Positions 31,346 through 42,099 of a stretch of DNA of 64,000 nt are shown here, piece after piece. The notes below the pieces were generated by a model, which saw only the letters and a program-made list of their open reading frames with translations, made no database searches and was not told the DNA's origin. The translations under genes were made by a program, and so were the position numbers. This DNA is from Aureobasidium sp. EXF-3400 (Eukaryota; Ascomycota; Dothideomycetes; Dothideales; Saccotheciaceae): the NCBI GenBank assembly GCA_024195585.1, contig SWBL01000108.1, positions 62,001 to 126,000 on the forward strand, written 5' to 3'. Position 1 is the first letter of the stretch. Every line of letters begins with the position of its first letter.

Positions 31346-34300
31346 ATGGACGATCAACAACACCATCTTTCCTACCCGGATCCTGCCTCTGGCTATCACC
31401 TAACACCTTATCCAGAAGTTTCACATCAGACCGATCCATACAGCTATGTCTACGCTCAACCGGAAGAGGATTTATATCCTCCCATGCCTCAGCCTCTCAT
31501 GCATGATGGTTTCATTCCGCGTGGTCCACAACCTCTGATGCATGAAGGTTTCATGCCTAGACACGACATGGACGTCGACTCGGATGTTGACGAAGACCCA
31601 AGTGCTGGTTATGGTGCTCTGCAGGCTCAATACGGTCTGAACTTCGTCCTCAACCCTCAAAGCTCTCACTCCGATTTTCGTCAAAACAATCAGTTCGGTC
31701 AGGACGATGAGATCATCTATGAAGACGAACTTGAAGGAGAGGAACTTCGACCTCAGCAAAGTCGCCTGGACAGTGTGGAACGCGAGCTCTTGGATGTTAG
31801 AGACAATCCCCGTATCGACCCCGACTTTGCCATGTCTGATGCAGCCGGCGATAGCTCCGATGACATGTCCATCAACTCCGACCTCTTGAACGAGATTCTC
31901 GACGAGGAAATTGCTGCAGGATCTCGTGGCCGCGGCAAACCTCGTGGACGTCCACGCGGACGAGGTACTGGACGAGGACGACGTGGCTGGAAGTGGGCAA
32001 TCAAGGGAACAGAGCACGATCCCAAGGTGGCTGCGAGAGGTCGTGGCCGAGGACGAGGTAGAGGAAATGGTGTCCCACGCGGAGAAGGCCGTCGAAAGAA
32101 CGGCGACAAGAGAAATACTGTCGCAGAACCCGATCCCGTCTTCAAGAGGTTGCAGTCACTCGCCACGCAAGCCTTCTTGAATAACAACTATCAGGCCGCT
32201 GCAGACTATGCGCGTGATGCCGTGAAGGCCAACCCAGAGATTTTCGCTGCCCACAGTTTGTTGTCTGAGATTCTTCTGGCCCAAGGAAAGGATCAGGATT
32301 CGCTGACTGTGCTCCTGCACGGTGCTCACACAAGACGTGATCCGGCCCTCTGGTGGACTGTTGCGGAGCGTACACTGGAATTGGCGGGAGAAAATCGATC
32401 CCCTTCTGTACTGGAACAGGCCATCTACTGTTTCGCCTGGGCGATCAAGCTTGACCCCGACGACTATGATGCTCGTCGCGAAAAGCTCAACCTGCTCCTT
32501 GAGTCCGATCAACCTGCAAGAGCGAGGGGAGAAGCCAAGATGATGGTTCGCCAGAAGCCACATGATCTCAACATCATCAAACAGTACGCTGATCTGTGTG
32601 CTTACTCGGCAAGTACACCAGAGATCCAGCGTGCAAAAGATGCTTACGACACTGCGATCAACTTCTACTTCAAGGGCAGATCTCTTGGTGTTCCTGAAGC
32701 GCAATGGTCACATCTCAATGTCTACCTCGATTTGGTCGAGAAGTGTGAGAATGCTGCACAAGCAGCCTTCCATCTCAAGAAGCTTTCGAGATGGTTGCTA
32801 GGAAGGAAAGAAGATACTTTCTGGGATAGTGTGACTGGAGACGACAGAGAGTTCGACAACGACGATGTGCCTCGAAGAATACAGATTCCGGAGTTCAAGT
32901 ACAGTCGATTTGCGAACAAGAAGGAGATGTACGGAGAAGGTCTACCTCTTGAACTGCGGGTCAAACTTGGCCTCTTCCGCGTCAGAATCAGTAGAGCGGA
33001 TCTTCCTGAGGCCATGCGTCACTTTCAACAACTCCTAGATCTCAAAAGCGAGGTTGCTGACTACTTCGATCTCTTCAGAGATGTTGCCGAGACTCTGCTC
33101 GAGCAAACTTATCACGCAGAGGCCATCACCTTCTACGAGCCTATCAGATCAGTACCTGAGGCATGCGATCACGAATACTACATGAAGCTTGCAGACTGCT
33201 ACATGATGTTTAACCGCAACGCAGACGCAGAGTCCTGTTGGAAGTTCATTGTGGACAACGACCCTGAAGATATTAAGTCGCGTATTGCGTTGGCCAAGTT
33301 GTATGAGGCCGAGCAGAGGATGGCAGAGGCTGTTCCACTGGTCCACGAGGTCATTAGGCTTGGCCGAAGTGATGCGGTGAAGAAGGCCAAGATTACTGTC
33401 GACAAGCCTCCTCCACCGAGAACTCTTGCACCCCTGATGCCGCGACCTGCGCAAAACGAACCTTCCAGCAGAGTTGCAGGTCCAGTATCAAGACCTTACT
33501 CGTTGGGTCCCATGCCTGAAGATCTTGATGATGGCGACTACCAGGATGAAGGCCAAGAGGAGGAAGAGGAAGACGAGGAGGAGGAAGAAGACGACGATGA
33601 CAACAATATGCGATTCATCGCCTTCCACCCAGGCAAACGCGGTCGCCCAAAGACATCAAAAGCCAAAGCCCCCAAAGCACGCGTCTCTCAAACCTACGAA
33701 CGCCTTCAACAGCAAGACCAACGTATCAAAGCCAACCACGTCCTGGTCAATTCAGCCAGAGAAATGCTAGACGAAGACGAAGATGCCCTACAAACCTACT
33801 TCGAAGCCGCCCAAGAAATGCTCGACGACTTCAAAACCGTACGCGCCTTTTACCCAGGTCGCGACAAACACATCAAATTCACCGGTTACGGGCGCAATAC
33901 CAAAAACGCCATCGTCACTGAGATGGAAGCCATGAAGAAGCGACTCGCCGAAGATACAAACATGGACATTGACGATGAAACCCCTGACGAAAGTATCCCT
34001 GACAACTTCCACGATATAAAGTTTACAGACTGGCTGGATATGTTCTGTGAATACGGGTTGCTTCTTGCTAAGTCTGGGGATAGGGAGAAGTGCTATGAAG
34101 TGTTGACTTCGGCGTGGAGTTGTACCGTGTTCTATCATTCTTTGACGCACAAAACCCAGATTCATGCTACCTGGATGGCAAGTGCTTTACTCCTCAACGA
34201 CGAGCAAAAAGTCTGCGAAGTAGGCCGCTTCTTCATCATCGAATGGCCTCACAGCGGTGCCGCCTATCAAATCTTTGCAGCCGTAAACCGGCTCTTCGCA

Positions 34301-35032
34301 GGTTACAGTAACTGGTTCAACAGCGGACCCACCCAAAAGTTCATCTTGCGACAGGTAAAAGCCCTCGACTACGCTTTGCTAGACCCAGAATCACGCGCTG
34401 CATATGCATTTACAGGCCAAGAACGCTCTTCCTACACCCATGCGGGAAAACGCGATGCAAACCCTTATTCGCTGCCTGACCTCGATGCGGGAGTAATTTC
34501 CCTCTATGGCCATATAATGGCAGCAGCACAATCCTGGACATCAGCTCTAAATTACTACTTCCGCGCCCTAACCTTGGACCCCTCAAACATATCCACAAAC
34601 CTGTGTATAGCAACTGCATACCTGCAAATGGCAATGAAAAGGCAATCAGAAAACAGACATTGGCAAATCTATCAAGGCCTTGCGTTTTTGAATCGCTATG
34701 CAGAGTTGAGAAAACAGACAGGACAGAAGATACATGAGCAGGAGGCGGTGTATAACGTGGGTAGGAGTTGGCATTTGCTGGGGATTATGCATTTGGCTAT
34801 TCCAGAGTATGAGAAGTGTTTGGCGTTGGCGGAGGGGGTGAGAGAGGAGGCGAGGGAGAGAAAGAGGCAGGAAGACAGTGATGGTGGCGAGGGTGAGGAT
34901 GAAGAAGAGGAGGAAGAGGTTGATCCGGAGGAGTTTACGCAGGAGGCGGCGTTTGCGTTGATGCATATCCTTGCTATGAACAGCAATGAGAAGGCGGCAA
35001 AGAGGATTGCGGATAAGTATCTCGTTATGTGA
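31346..35032 (+). CDS. tfc4: TFIIIC subunit TFC4/Sfc4 (TPR protein)
   Basis: Subunit of RNA polymerase III factor TFIIIC that bridges box A binding to TFIIIB. Intronless, 1228 residues. The acidic N-terminal part carries an internal tandem repeat (PQPLMHDGFIPR, PQPLMHEGFMPR) and then a basic RGRGKPRGRPRGRG stretch like AT-hooks (residues about 190-245). From about 265 a series of TPR helices runs to the C-terminus, with the conserved block FYFKGRSLGVPEAQW and KLSRWLLGRKEDTFW. A long acidic linker near residue 735-755 splits the TPR array, as in yeast Tfc4 and human TFIIIC102. A second acidic patch (GEDEEEEEEVDPEE) sits before the last helices. Confidence 0.92.
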   Translation: MDDQQHHLSYPDPASGYHLTPYPEVSHQTDPYSYVYAQPEEDLYPPMPQPLMHDGFIPRGPQPLMHEGFMPRHDMDVDSDVDEDPSAGYGALQAQYGLNFVLNPQSSHSDFRQNNQFGQDDEIIYEDELEGEELRPQQSRLDSVERELLDVRDNPRIDPDFAMSDAAGDSSDDMSINSDLLNEILDEEIAAGSRGRGKPRGRPRGRGTGRGRRGWKWAIKGTEHDPKVAARGRGRGRGRGNGVPRGEGRRKNGDKRNTVAEPDPVFKRLQSLATQAFLNNNYQAAADYARDAVKANPEIFAAHSLLSEILLAQGKDQDSLTVLLHGAHTRRDPALWWTVAERTLELAGENRSPSVLEQAIYCFAWAIKLDPDDYDARREKLNLLLESDQPARARGEAKMMVRQKPHDLNIIKQYADLCAYSASTPEIQRAKDAYDTAINFYFKGRSLGVPEAQWSHLNVYLDLVEKCENAAQAAFHLKKLSRWLLGRKEDTFWDSVTGDDREFDNDDVPRRIQIPEFKYSRFANKKEMYGEGLPLELRVKLGLFRVRISRADLPEAMRHFQQLLDLKSEVADYFDLFRDVAETLLEQTYHAEAITFYEPIRSVPEACDHEYYMKLADCYMMFNRNADAESCWKFIVDNDPEDIKSRIALAKLYEAEQRMAEAVPLVHEVIRLGRSDAVKKAKITVDKPPPPRTLAPLMPRPAQNEPSSRVAGPVSRPYSLGPMPEDLDDGDYQDEGQEEEEEDEEEEEDDDDNNMRFIAFHPGKRGRPKTSKAKAPKARVSQTYERLQQQDQRIKANHVLVNSAREMLDEDEDALQTYFEAAQEMLDDFKTVRAFYPGRDKHIKFTGYGRNTKNAIVTEMEAMKKRLAEDTNMDIDDETPDESIPDNFHDIKFTDWLDMFCEYGLLLAKSGDREKCYEVLTSAWSCTVFYHSLTHKTQIHATWMASALLLNDEQKVCEVGRFFIIEWPHSGAAYQIFAAVNRLFAGYSNWFNSGPTQKFILRQVKALDYALLDPESRAAYAFTGQERSSYTHAGKRDANPYSLPDLDAGVISLYGHIMAAAQSWTSALNYYFRALTLDPSNISTNLCIATAYLQMAMKRQSENRHWQIYQGLAFLNRYAELRKQTGQKIHEQEAVYNVGRSWHLLGIMHLAIPEYEKCLALAEGVREEARERKRQEDSDGGEGEDEEEEEEVDPEEFTQEAAFALMHILAMNSNEKAAKRIADKYLVM

Positions 35033-35358
35033 GAGCGCTTGTTCTTGCAGCGATAGGAGGAGTACTAGGCGTTTTTGATGGGGATAATAATGAGGATATT
35101 GCTTTGCTTTCAAGGCGTGGGTAGGGCGAAATGGGGAACAAAGGCGCAAGGTCAAGGACTGTATATCATAACGGGAGATGATTTTGTACAAATACAAATA
35201 AGGACTCTATTTGACCTATTCCACAAACGCTCAACTTTCCAAAGAGGGTCCCATCTACTGTCTACCCGTCGCCAAGATATTTACAACGAATCGAATCTCT
35301 ATTTACATATACACAATCGCCAACCACGTTCCAGAGCGTCGCTGTCACTCTATTCTTG
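35033..35358. other. Intergenic, convergent 3' ends
   Basis: 326 bases between the stop codons of tfc4 and the 909-residue gene. No signal beyond presumed 3' untranslated sequence. Confidence 0.6.
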
Positions 35359-38088
35359 TCAATCACCTCCACGACCATACTCAACATACATCTCAACCTC
35401 TTCATCCGACGGCCAACCGCCCCAGTGATTCACACTCTCAACGAGTGTCCTGGTCTCTTCGACCTGTTCAGCTGATGCAGAAACGATTACCTCTTCATCC
35501 TCGGATCTTGAAGGCTCCCATCGATCCTCAACAAATACCCGCAATGCAATTAGTGCTCTCCGCATCAAGACACGACCTCTGCGATCCATCTTACGGCGCT
35601 TGGTGAGCTCACGTCGATGTTTGACCATCCACTGGACAAGCTCTAGGAGACCGTCATAGTCGCGGAATAGACCCAAGGCGCGGATGTAGGCATGCAGTAA
35701 GGCTGGACGTGGGACAACGTACAGACCAGGCATTTTGGTCGTGGTATCTCCTGTCTCGGAAAGAGTAGACACAGAGTCCCTTGCGCCTTCAGTCAGCGTC
35801 CAAAACTGTTCTTTCATCCAGCCAGGGCCTTCTCGCAAGGTCGCGTCCGCCTTTATGGTGATGCGAGTGAGGACTCCCGTTTGGTGGTCTTGTTTGTATT
35901 GGTGCATCTGGAAGATGGTCTGAACAGCGCTGGCTGCATGCTCAGAAACAATACAGATATCCATAAATGCATCCTCATCTGGTGTGAGATCGTTCTCTCG
36001 CATGGTTTCATTGACCTGGCAAGCGAGATTGAAGGCGAAGATCTTGTCGTACAACTCGTTCTCTAAATTCAAAGACTTTTGGCCTCGCAATGTTAGCAAA
36101 CGCCAACCTGAAGCAAGAGTTGGTGCATCCCTGCGAGCTAATGCTGCAAATACACAATTCCACGCCGGACGATGTGTTCGTTTCTGTTGGACGAGCATAT
36201 AGAGAGCTCGCGCCAGAGGTTGTCGGAGATCGAGACTATTCCTGACTAGAGTACCGTACGACCAGTGAGACTTGGTATCCGGGCCATGAGGAGTATGGGG
36301 AAAGCGGCAGAGGAGGCGTATGTAGGCAGTAAACAAACGATCGGGTATAACATGCAGGCCTTCACAGTCCTCGGACCCATGCAAGAGAGCACTAACAGCG
36401 GTCCCATAATTTTGATGAAGGCCAGTCTCGATATATACCAATCCCTCCGCAAGCGTCTCGGCGCTGTCCAGGAGCAGTTCTAGAGTATCGTCGGAAGGAT
36501 ATGTTGCATCTTCGCGCATATGATCGTAGAGCTGTGGGATCGAAGGTATTTCGGCACGAATATATGTCAGTTGGTGGGCAGAGGACGGAGGCGAGCCAAT
36601 CTCCTTGGTGTCACCTGGATACAAAGGATCTAAGCCATCGTGATCATCGTCAACTTCGTGACCGATATTTTCAGCACCGAGACGGACCCTCTTGCGCTCC
36701 TCAATCAACACCTCGAACATGGCGTGATAGATGCGGTGATCCGGGGGGAGACCTTCATCCTGATAAGCTAAGAAACAAGCCCAAGCTTGCTGTGCCGTAC
36801 GAGTCGTCTTGATTCGAGCAATCCAGAGGCTGTTCACGAGCTTGCCCTCGGCAAAGTCATCTAGAAAGATTCGTTTCTGGACAGTAGGACTGCGATCTGT
36901 GTCCCAGCCTGCATATACCATGGCGACTTGGTCCCATTCCTTGAGAGGGTAGCCAGCCTCCTGCATCCTGAGCAAGATCTGGTGAGCACGACTGACACCA
37001 TAGTCGAGACCAATGCGTGCATCCATGCCCGTACGATCTTCCTTCCAAGGAGGCCAGGAGGGTGACTTGAGTCTGGCCCATTCTCGTTCAGCATCCGTCT
37101 TTTTGGTGGCCAATTGAACGCGTGTAACGGCACGATAGCCTATACGATCGATGGCAAGAGCAGGAGTGTGATCAGCCATATGCTTGAGAATGATGGCCTG
37201 GGCGGCTTCTTGAAGGACCGTATTCTTGAAGGGAGAGATATGCGAGGGTGACGAGAGTAAGCGGAGGGCGTAGTTGTATTGGGTAGTCAAGTGCGAAACG
37301 GCAGCGAAGTCGTCGACGAGCATGGCGGACTCTTGAAAACGAACAACATGGGCATTGGACAAGCGCAGTTGCTGAGTCAGCCAAGTGGCCATAAGAGGTA
37401 TGGCTTGAGGCCAGACGCGGCGGCAATGATACAACAGGCTCTCGAAGACGGACAAGACGAGTCGTTCGGACAGGTGTAACGTATCGGGATCCCAAACGGG
37501 CAGGTGATTCAAGAGAAGACGAAGAGCTTCGGGACGGATATGAGAGCGGACGAGGAAGTCGTGGTAGACAAAGAAAGGAGGAGCGTGTGTTCCCGTGAGC
37601 AAGCGTGCGGCAAAGAGCGAGTCCTTGGTGGAGAGGATGTTGGAATAGAAGTTAACATGATGCTCTGTGTAGTCGGTGGAACTCAGGATAATGCGTTCTC
37701 GCTGGGATAGTAAGGAGGTTGTGTCGACAGAGCTATCAGACGTGGCCAAGAGTTGCAGGCGGCTGTCGACAATCTCCTTCAGCCGATCGTGCTGGGGACT
37801 CGACAAGAGGTGCCATGTCGATGGTTTGAGTTCATATTTGGGTTTGTGATTGGGCTTGTCGTCTTTGCGTTCGTGATAAGAATGACGAGCGGCAAATCGA
37901 TCATAGTCGAAAGCAATCTTGTGAAGTCGAGTGCGTTGCTCATCAACAGGAAGGTGGTCACTCTTCACATGGCCGCGATTGGAGAAGGAGCGACGGGCGT
38001 TGTTGCCGAATGACCTTGGAAAGGGCTGAGGGATCCGAGTAGCATATTGGACCCGTCTACCGAGGGACAGAAGACCAGCAACTGGCAT
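35359..38088 (-). CDS. Large mitochondrial-type protein, possibly helical-repeat (PPR-like)
   Basis: Intronless frame of 909 residues. The N-terminus MPVAGLLSLGRRVQYATRIP, followed by RRSFSNRG, is rich in R and S and lacks acids, as expected for a mitochondrial presequence. The body is almost wholly helical, and segments such as ARALYMLVQQKRTHRPAWNC and HAYIRALGLFRDYDGLLELV have the spacing of PPR-like helix pairs. A basic run (KHRRELTKRRKMDRRGR) lies near the C-terminus. I do not recognise a named orthologue. A role in mitochondrial RNA processing or translation is a guess from this architecture. It is divergent from the next gene, with 410 bases between starts. Confidence 0.75.
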   Translation of the reverse strand: MPVAGLLSLGRRVQYATRIPQPFPRSFGNNARRSFSNRGHVKSDHLPVDEQRTRLHKIAFDYDRFAARHSYHERKDDKPNHKPKYELKPSTWHLLSSPQHDRLKEIVDSRLQLLATSDSSVDTTSLLSQRERIILSSTDYTEHHVNFYSNILSTKDSLFAARLLTGTHAPPFFVYHDFLVRSHIRPEALRLLLNHLPVWDPDTLHLSERLVLSVFESLLYHCRRVWPQAIPLMATWLTQQLRLSNAHVVRFQESAMLVDDFAAVSHLTTQYNYALRLLSSPSHISPFKNTVLQEAAQAIILKHMADHTPALAIDRIGYRAVTRVQLATKKTDAEREWARLKSPSWPPWKEDRTGMDARIGLDYGVSRAHQILLRMQEAGYPLKEWDQVAMVYAGWDTDRSPTVQKRIFLDDFAEGKLVNSLWIARIKTTRTAQQAWACFLAYQDEGLPPDHRIYHAMFEVLIEERKRVRLGAENIGHEVDDDHDGLDPLYPGDTKEIGSPPSSAHQLTYIRAEIPSIPQLYDHMREDATYPSDDTLELLLDSAETLAEGLVYIETGLHQNYGTAVSALLHGSEDCEGLHVIPDRLFTAYIRLLCRFPHTPHGPDTKSHWSYGTLVRNSLDLRQPLARALYMLVQQKRTHRPAWNCVFAALARRDAPTLASGWRLLTLRGQKSLNLENELYDKIFAFNLACQVNETMRENDLTPDEDAFMDICIVSEHAASAVQTIFQMHQYKQDHQTGVLTRITIKADATLREGPGWMKEQFWTLTEGARDSVSTLSETGDTTTKMPGLYVVPRPALLHAYIRALGLFRDYDGLLELVQWMVKHRRELTKRRKMDRRGRVLMRRALIALRVFVEDRWEPSRSEDEEVIVSASAEQVEETRTLVESVNHWGGWPSDEEVEMYVEYGRGGD

Positions 38089-38498
38089 TCATCAGGTCGT
38101 GCGCAACAAGTCTGCTCCCAATTGGCAATCACATGGACAAGCAGCAGCTGTTCAAAATTATGGCCAAGTTACCGAGCGAGTCGGGTCGCCAAGCAAACAG
38201 AGCAAAAGCCGCTCATGCCGAAGCGGGAGCGGAGGAAGCCGCTGTACGCAAGGGCCACGTCTGGTCTGGGAAGAGTGTGAGAGAGTCTAGTTGTCGCAGG
38301 AATGATTGTTTCTATTGTCTAGTCATCAAATTGCTGTCGCTATTGACGTCTGCTATTGACTCGGACCAACAATCACGAGATTGTATTGTTGCAAGTCTGC
38401 TATTGTGCGAAAGCTGGGGCAGCTTGCCAAAGCACAACGCGTCTTCCCTCATTGCGACTTTTGCGACCAAAGACGCGGGGACCAGACCGACCATCACC
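38089..38498. promoter_or_regulatory. Divergent promoter region
   Basis: 410 bases between outward-facing starts. An open frame runs from 38133 in phase with the plus-strand gene, but its start lacks conserved sequence and the composition changes at 38499, so I treat it as leader. Confidence 0.5.
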
Positions 38499-41074
38499 AT
38501 GACCACCGACCAACAAAGTAATGGCGACCTCGTCGTCGAACACCCCATCGCACCGGGAGATTCGTCGCCCAACGCCATCAAGCGAAAGCGCGCCGACTCG
38601 GACAAGACTCAACCACCACAATCACAACTACAGGCACAGCTGTTCCAAGACCTGTTGGAGCTTCTGAACACGTCCGTCGCGTCCGCTGCCCACCACCCTG
38701 GCTCTGTTATACTGACTTTGATGCTAGGAACGATCCCTCGCCCTCGGTCTTGCACCTGCCTCTGACCAACGCGTCGCGAATTTCCCAGTCCCAGACCAAC
38801 GGCCATTCGGCCAAGCGCACAAAACTTGACAATGACGCCGAACATAGCACTATCGCTTCGCGCTTGCAGAACAATCTCTACTCAGACCTCGACGACTTTG
38901 AAGTAGACCTCGACCTTGCTCTCGACACCCTCATCGAGCCCCTCAAGGCCAAGGATCCATTGAAGACTGCACAACGCCTTGCCAACCAAGACCTTGCATC
39001 CATCCAGGCCCTCTCGAATTTCCGTACCCTCGTCAAAGACTGTCTGGACCGTGAGAAACCCAAGGATGAGAAGATATCTATCAAGAAAGAGGATGAAGAT
39101 ACCCTTACATCAAAGTCTACCAAGACGGTCTTGAGTCTGTACGGTAATGCTCCTCAACCGCGCCAACTCTTTTCAAGTCTGCCAAAACCAAACGCCTCTC
39201 TTCAAGGTCCCGGTCTTTCAGTCGAGGAACTCGGCCTTCCCACCATGCTCTCCGCCACCAAAGTAGTGCCCCTACCTCCTAGCGACGCCGTCTCAGTCAG
39301 GAAGGCCAACCCTACCTTCGCCGATGTCTTCCCCTCTCCTGCGACTCTGCCTCCTTTGAACCCTCCCAAGCCGACAAGACATACTTCATCCAAGTCTACT
39401 ACAATCTCATGGTCTTTCGGCGAACTTCCAAAGGCTTCGCGAAAAGGTGGATACACATTACAACCCTTGACGGTAGGAACCTGGGTGGGCTACGGTGCCA
39501 ACGAACTCAAGGAATCAGCCTCTGCCATCAAACGCAGGCGGAGAGAAAGCCTTTTGAATGGTCTAGAACCGCCGAAACCCACCGAAGAAGCAACTCCCGC
39601 CGACATAATCGCTCAGGAGACTGCCCTCTTCCGATCCGCTTACTCTGGTTTCGCCCCGACTCAGGACAACTCCAAAGCTTTGGTGGCCAAAGAGACAAAG
39701 GACATGGTCTGGTGGCACAGAATGGGCCAGAGGCGATTTGATGACCACTTTGTCCTCGATCCAGCTTTGCAAGAATCTCCTTTCCCAAGTGATCGCGAAG
39801 ATTCGACTAAGCAAGCTTCCGCTGAGGATGCTCAAAACGTCTTGGGGGCCGACGATCTTGAAGCAATTCATAAGGCAATCGAAGAGTTTGACGCGGACTC
39901 CTTCAAGCCAAACAAACTCGAAGTCGTGTCCACTATCAATGAAGAAGAGCGCGAGGTCGATGAAATGCTTGTAGAAATCTCTAATCTCCTACAAGCCTTG
40001 TCATCACATCAACGGATCCGCAACTCTTACATCCCCACTGGATCGCGAAACCCAGCGAGCCCCAGTCCACTATTGAGCGCCATGGTCGGTACAGCAACTG
40101 CCCCGTCGGCTGAAGAGAACGAAACTTATAGAGCTCTGCGATCCCAACTGGCCCAGTTGATATCTAAGCTCCCACCTTATGCCGTTGCCAAACTTGAGGG
40201 TGAAAAGTTTGCAGACTTGGCTGTCAAGAAGAACATTGTCATCCAGGGCAAGGAGTACCGTGGAACCATGGAAGAGGATCAATTGACTCGCTTGATCCGC
40301 AGCTCGGCCATGCAAGCTGCCGCTGCTCAAAAACCGGATCCGACATCACAATACGGACGCACACCATCTGTCTCTAGCCGCTCGGCTCACACACCAGCGA
40401 ACTACTACAACAACTCCAGGACTCCAGCTACAAACTATCGTGGTGCGGCACAGAACTACAACGCTCCTGCCACTGCCCCACGCGCGGGTGCTGGCTATCC
40501 TAACACTTACAACACTAGCAGTACTGGTCGCTCCACCTTCAGTACTCAATACTATGGCCAGCAACGACCGACGTACGCTTCGCAATATAGTGCTCAAACT
40601 CCTCAGCCCAACAACCCTGCTCGCCAAGGCTTCAATGTTCCTCAGACCGCCTTCGCTCCTCGTACAACTGCATCGACCTTTGCCAATGGTACTCCTACCG
40701 CGGCTTCGTACACACCACAAAACTATGGACAGGCGCGACCCACCTATGGTCCTGCCAGCACGCCTGTGGCAGCACATACACAGCAACCGTACTCAACTCG
40801 CCCGCAGGGCATCGCAGCTTCTCAACCGCAACCTTCGTCTGGTCGTGCAACACCGACCTTCGCCCAGCCTCCGAACCCAAACACTCCTTCAGCAGTAGGG
40901 CCATCTGGCTTCCATAGTACACTGACTGCTGAACAGCAGAGGTTGATGATGGAGAGACAGCGTGCAGCGTTGGCTATGCAACCACCGGCGCAGACAGCAC
41001 CCATGGGAGGCAGTCCTGCAGCACCTCAAGCTGCCATGCAAGCTCCAGTTCAAAAGCCCAATGGATCGTCATAG
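38499..41074 (+). CDS. Nuclear protein, possibly RSC subunit Rsc58-like
   Basis: Exons 38499-38671 and 38728-41074 (CTGAC branch, 56-base intron) give 839 residues. Basic clusters (IKRKRAD, IKRRRRES) suggest nuclear location. The centre holds TVGTWVGYGANELKES followed about 65 residues later by DMVWWHRMGQRRFDDHFV. The order W-x-x-Y-G, then W-x-R-x-G is like the C-terminal half of yeast Rsc58, a chromatin-remodelling subunit, and a conserved helical block follows (EEREVDEMLVEI, LRSQLAQLISKLPPYAVAKL). The last 250 residues are low complexity, rich in Y, Q, N, S, T and P. The Rsc58 link is from memory of a weak pattern. The gene itself is secure. Confidence 0.7.
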
Positions 41075-42099
41075 AAGGATGATCGAGGGTTTCGACGAAG
41101 CTTTTAATCAGGCCCTGTCTCTGAGGCTGAGTTGAACGGTTGCTTGTTCGAACGTTATTTTCTTCACTATGCTTGTTGCTCTTAGCGCTTCTCGATAGAT
41201 TGAATAGCAGAGCTGGCGAATCAAGAGCCGTGGAAGAAGTGGGGTATGAGAAGAATTGCATTTCTAAAACTTTGACTAATCTGTCTCTATATGCTCTATA
41301 CAATACCATTCTTCCCTTCTAATACATTGTGCAAACGAGACTCGATGTGCCTGACGGATGTCAACGATGACCGATCCGTTCCTTTAGCCCACGGCTCAGG
41401 AACGCTTCGGCGATACCGGACGCTTCACTGCTGGTTAAGTAAGCAAGGTTTGTATAGCGGCCCCGCCATGTTGTTCAGCCACCTTGGTCTCCGGTCGATG
41501 GCTTTTTGCCAAAAGTTGGGGAAGTGGGGTAATTATGGCAGTCATGACGTGCCCTTGTGAGTTTTCCCCTCGGTTGGTGTGATTCTCCATTGCATGTTCT
41601 TGATTATCAAGCATTGGGTCACTTCTTGAGCAAGGACTTGCATGTTGATCAGTGAGCTGTTGACTGCGGGCATACTAACTTTGAGTGTTCCTGGATAGCC
41701 ATGCCAGGTGCTTCTTGCCGAGCACGAAGCCTAGGGTTGGTTGAACTCTCAGAGTCAAATGTCTCAGATGGCTGATGGTATGGCTAGGTACGAGCTGCGG
41801 ACTTACGGCAGATGGCTGGTACCCACGCGGGTGCCCTACGTGGGGTGCATGGTTCATCACTGCGGTGTGCCGTCTCTCTGTTGACAGTCAGGCTCTGCAT
41901 GTGCATACATGCCCTCCCTCGTATAACACTCCGGATCTTGCGGCTACCTTTCTTCCTGACCGGATAATAGACCTTACCGGCGGGGTAGTAGTCTCATCGT
42001 GATTCGGACTATTGCTATCCCGCGATCAGATGGAGTATAAGTAGGTTGGCCATTGCCCAGATGTTGCCATGTAGGTGGTTCTTTCCTCATCTCGTTTCA
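41075..42099. other. Intergenic, 1.0 kb
   Basis: 3' flank of the previous gene and promoter of the carboxylesterase. A GCGGGG at 41980-41985 fits the SYGGRG consensus for the carbon-repressor CreA, which is a weak match by itself. No coding signal. Confidence 0.5.
42036..42043 (+). promoter_or_regulatory. TATA-like box of the carboxylesterase gene
   Basis: TATAAGTA lies 64 bases before the chosen ATG. This spacing leaves a short leader and argues against the in-frame ATG at 42046, which would begin only a few bases after the box. Confidence 0.45.

Noticed and set aside
24422..38088. A functional cluster of mitochondrial genes (mitoferrin, AsnRS, COA6, 909-residue protein)
   Set aside because: They are on mixed strands, separated by unrelated genes (SYS1, TFC4, a secreted protein), and no shared regulatory element is seen; chance proximity is enough.
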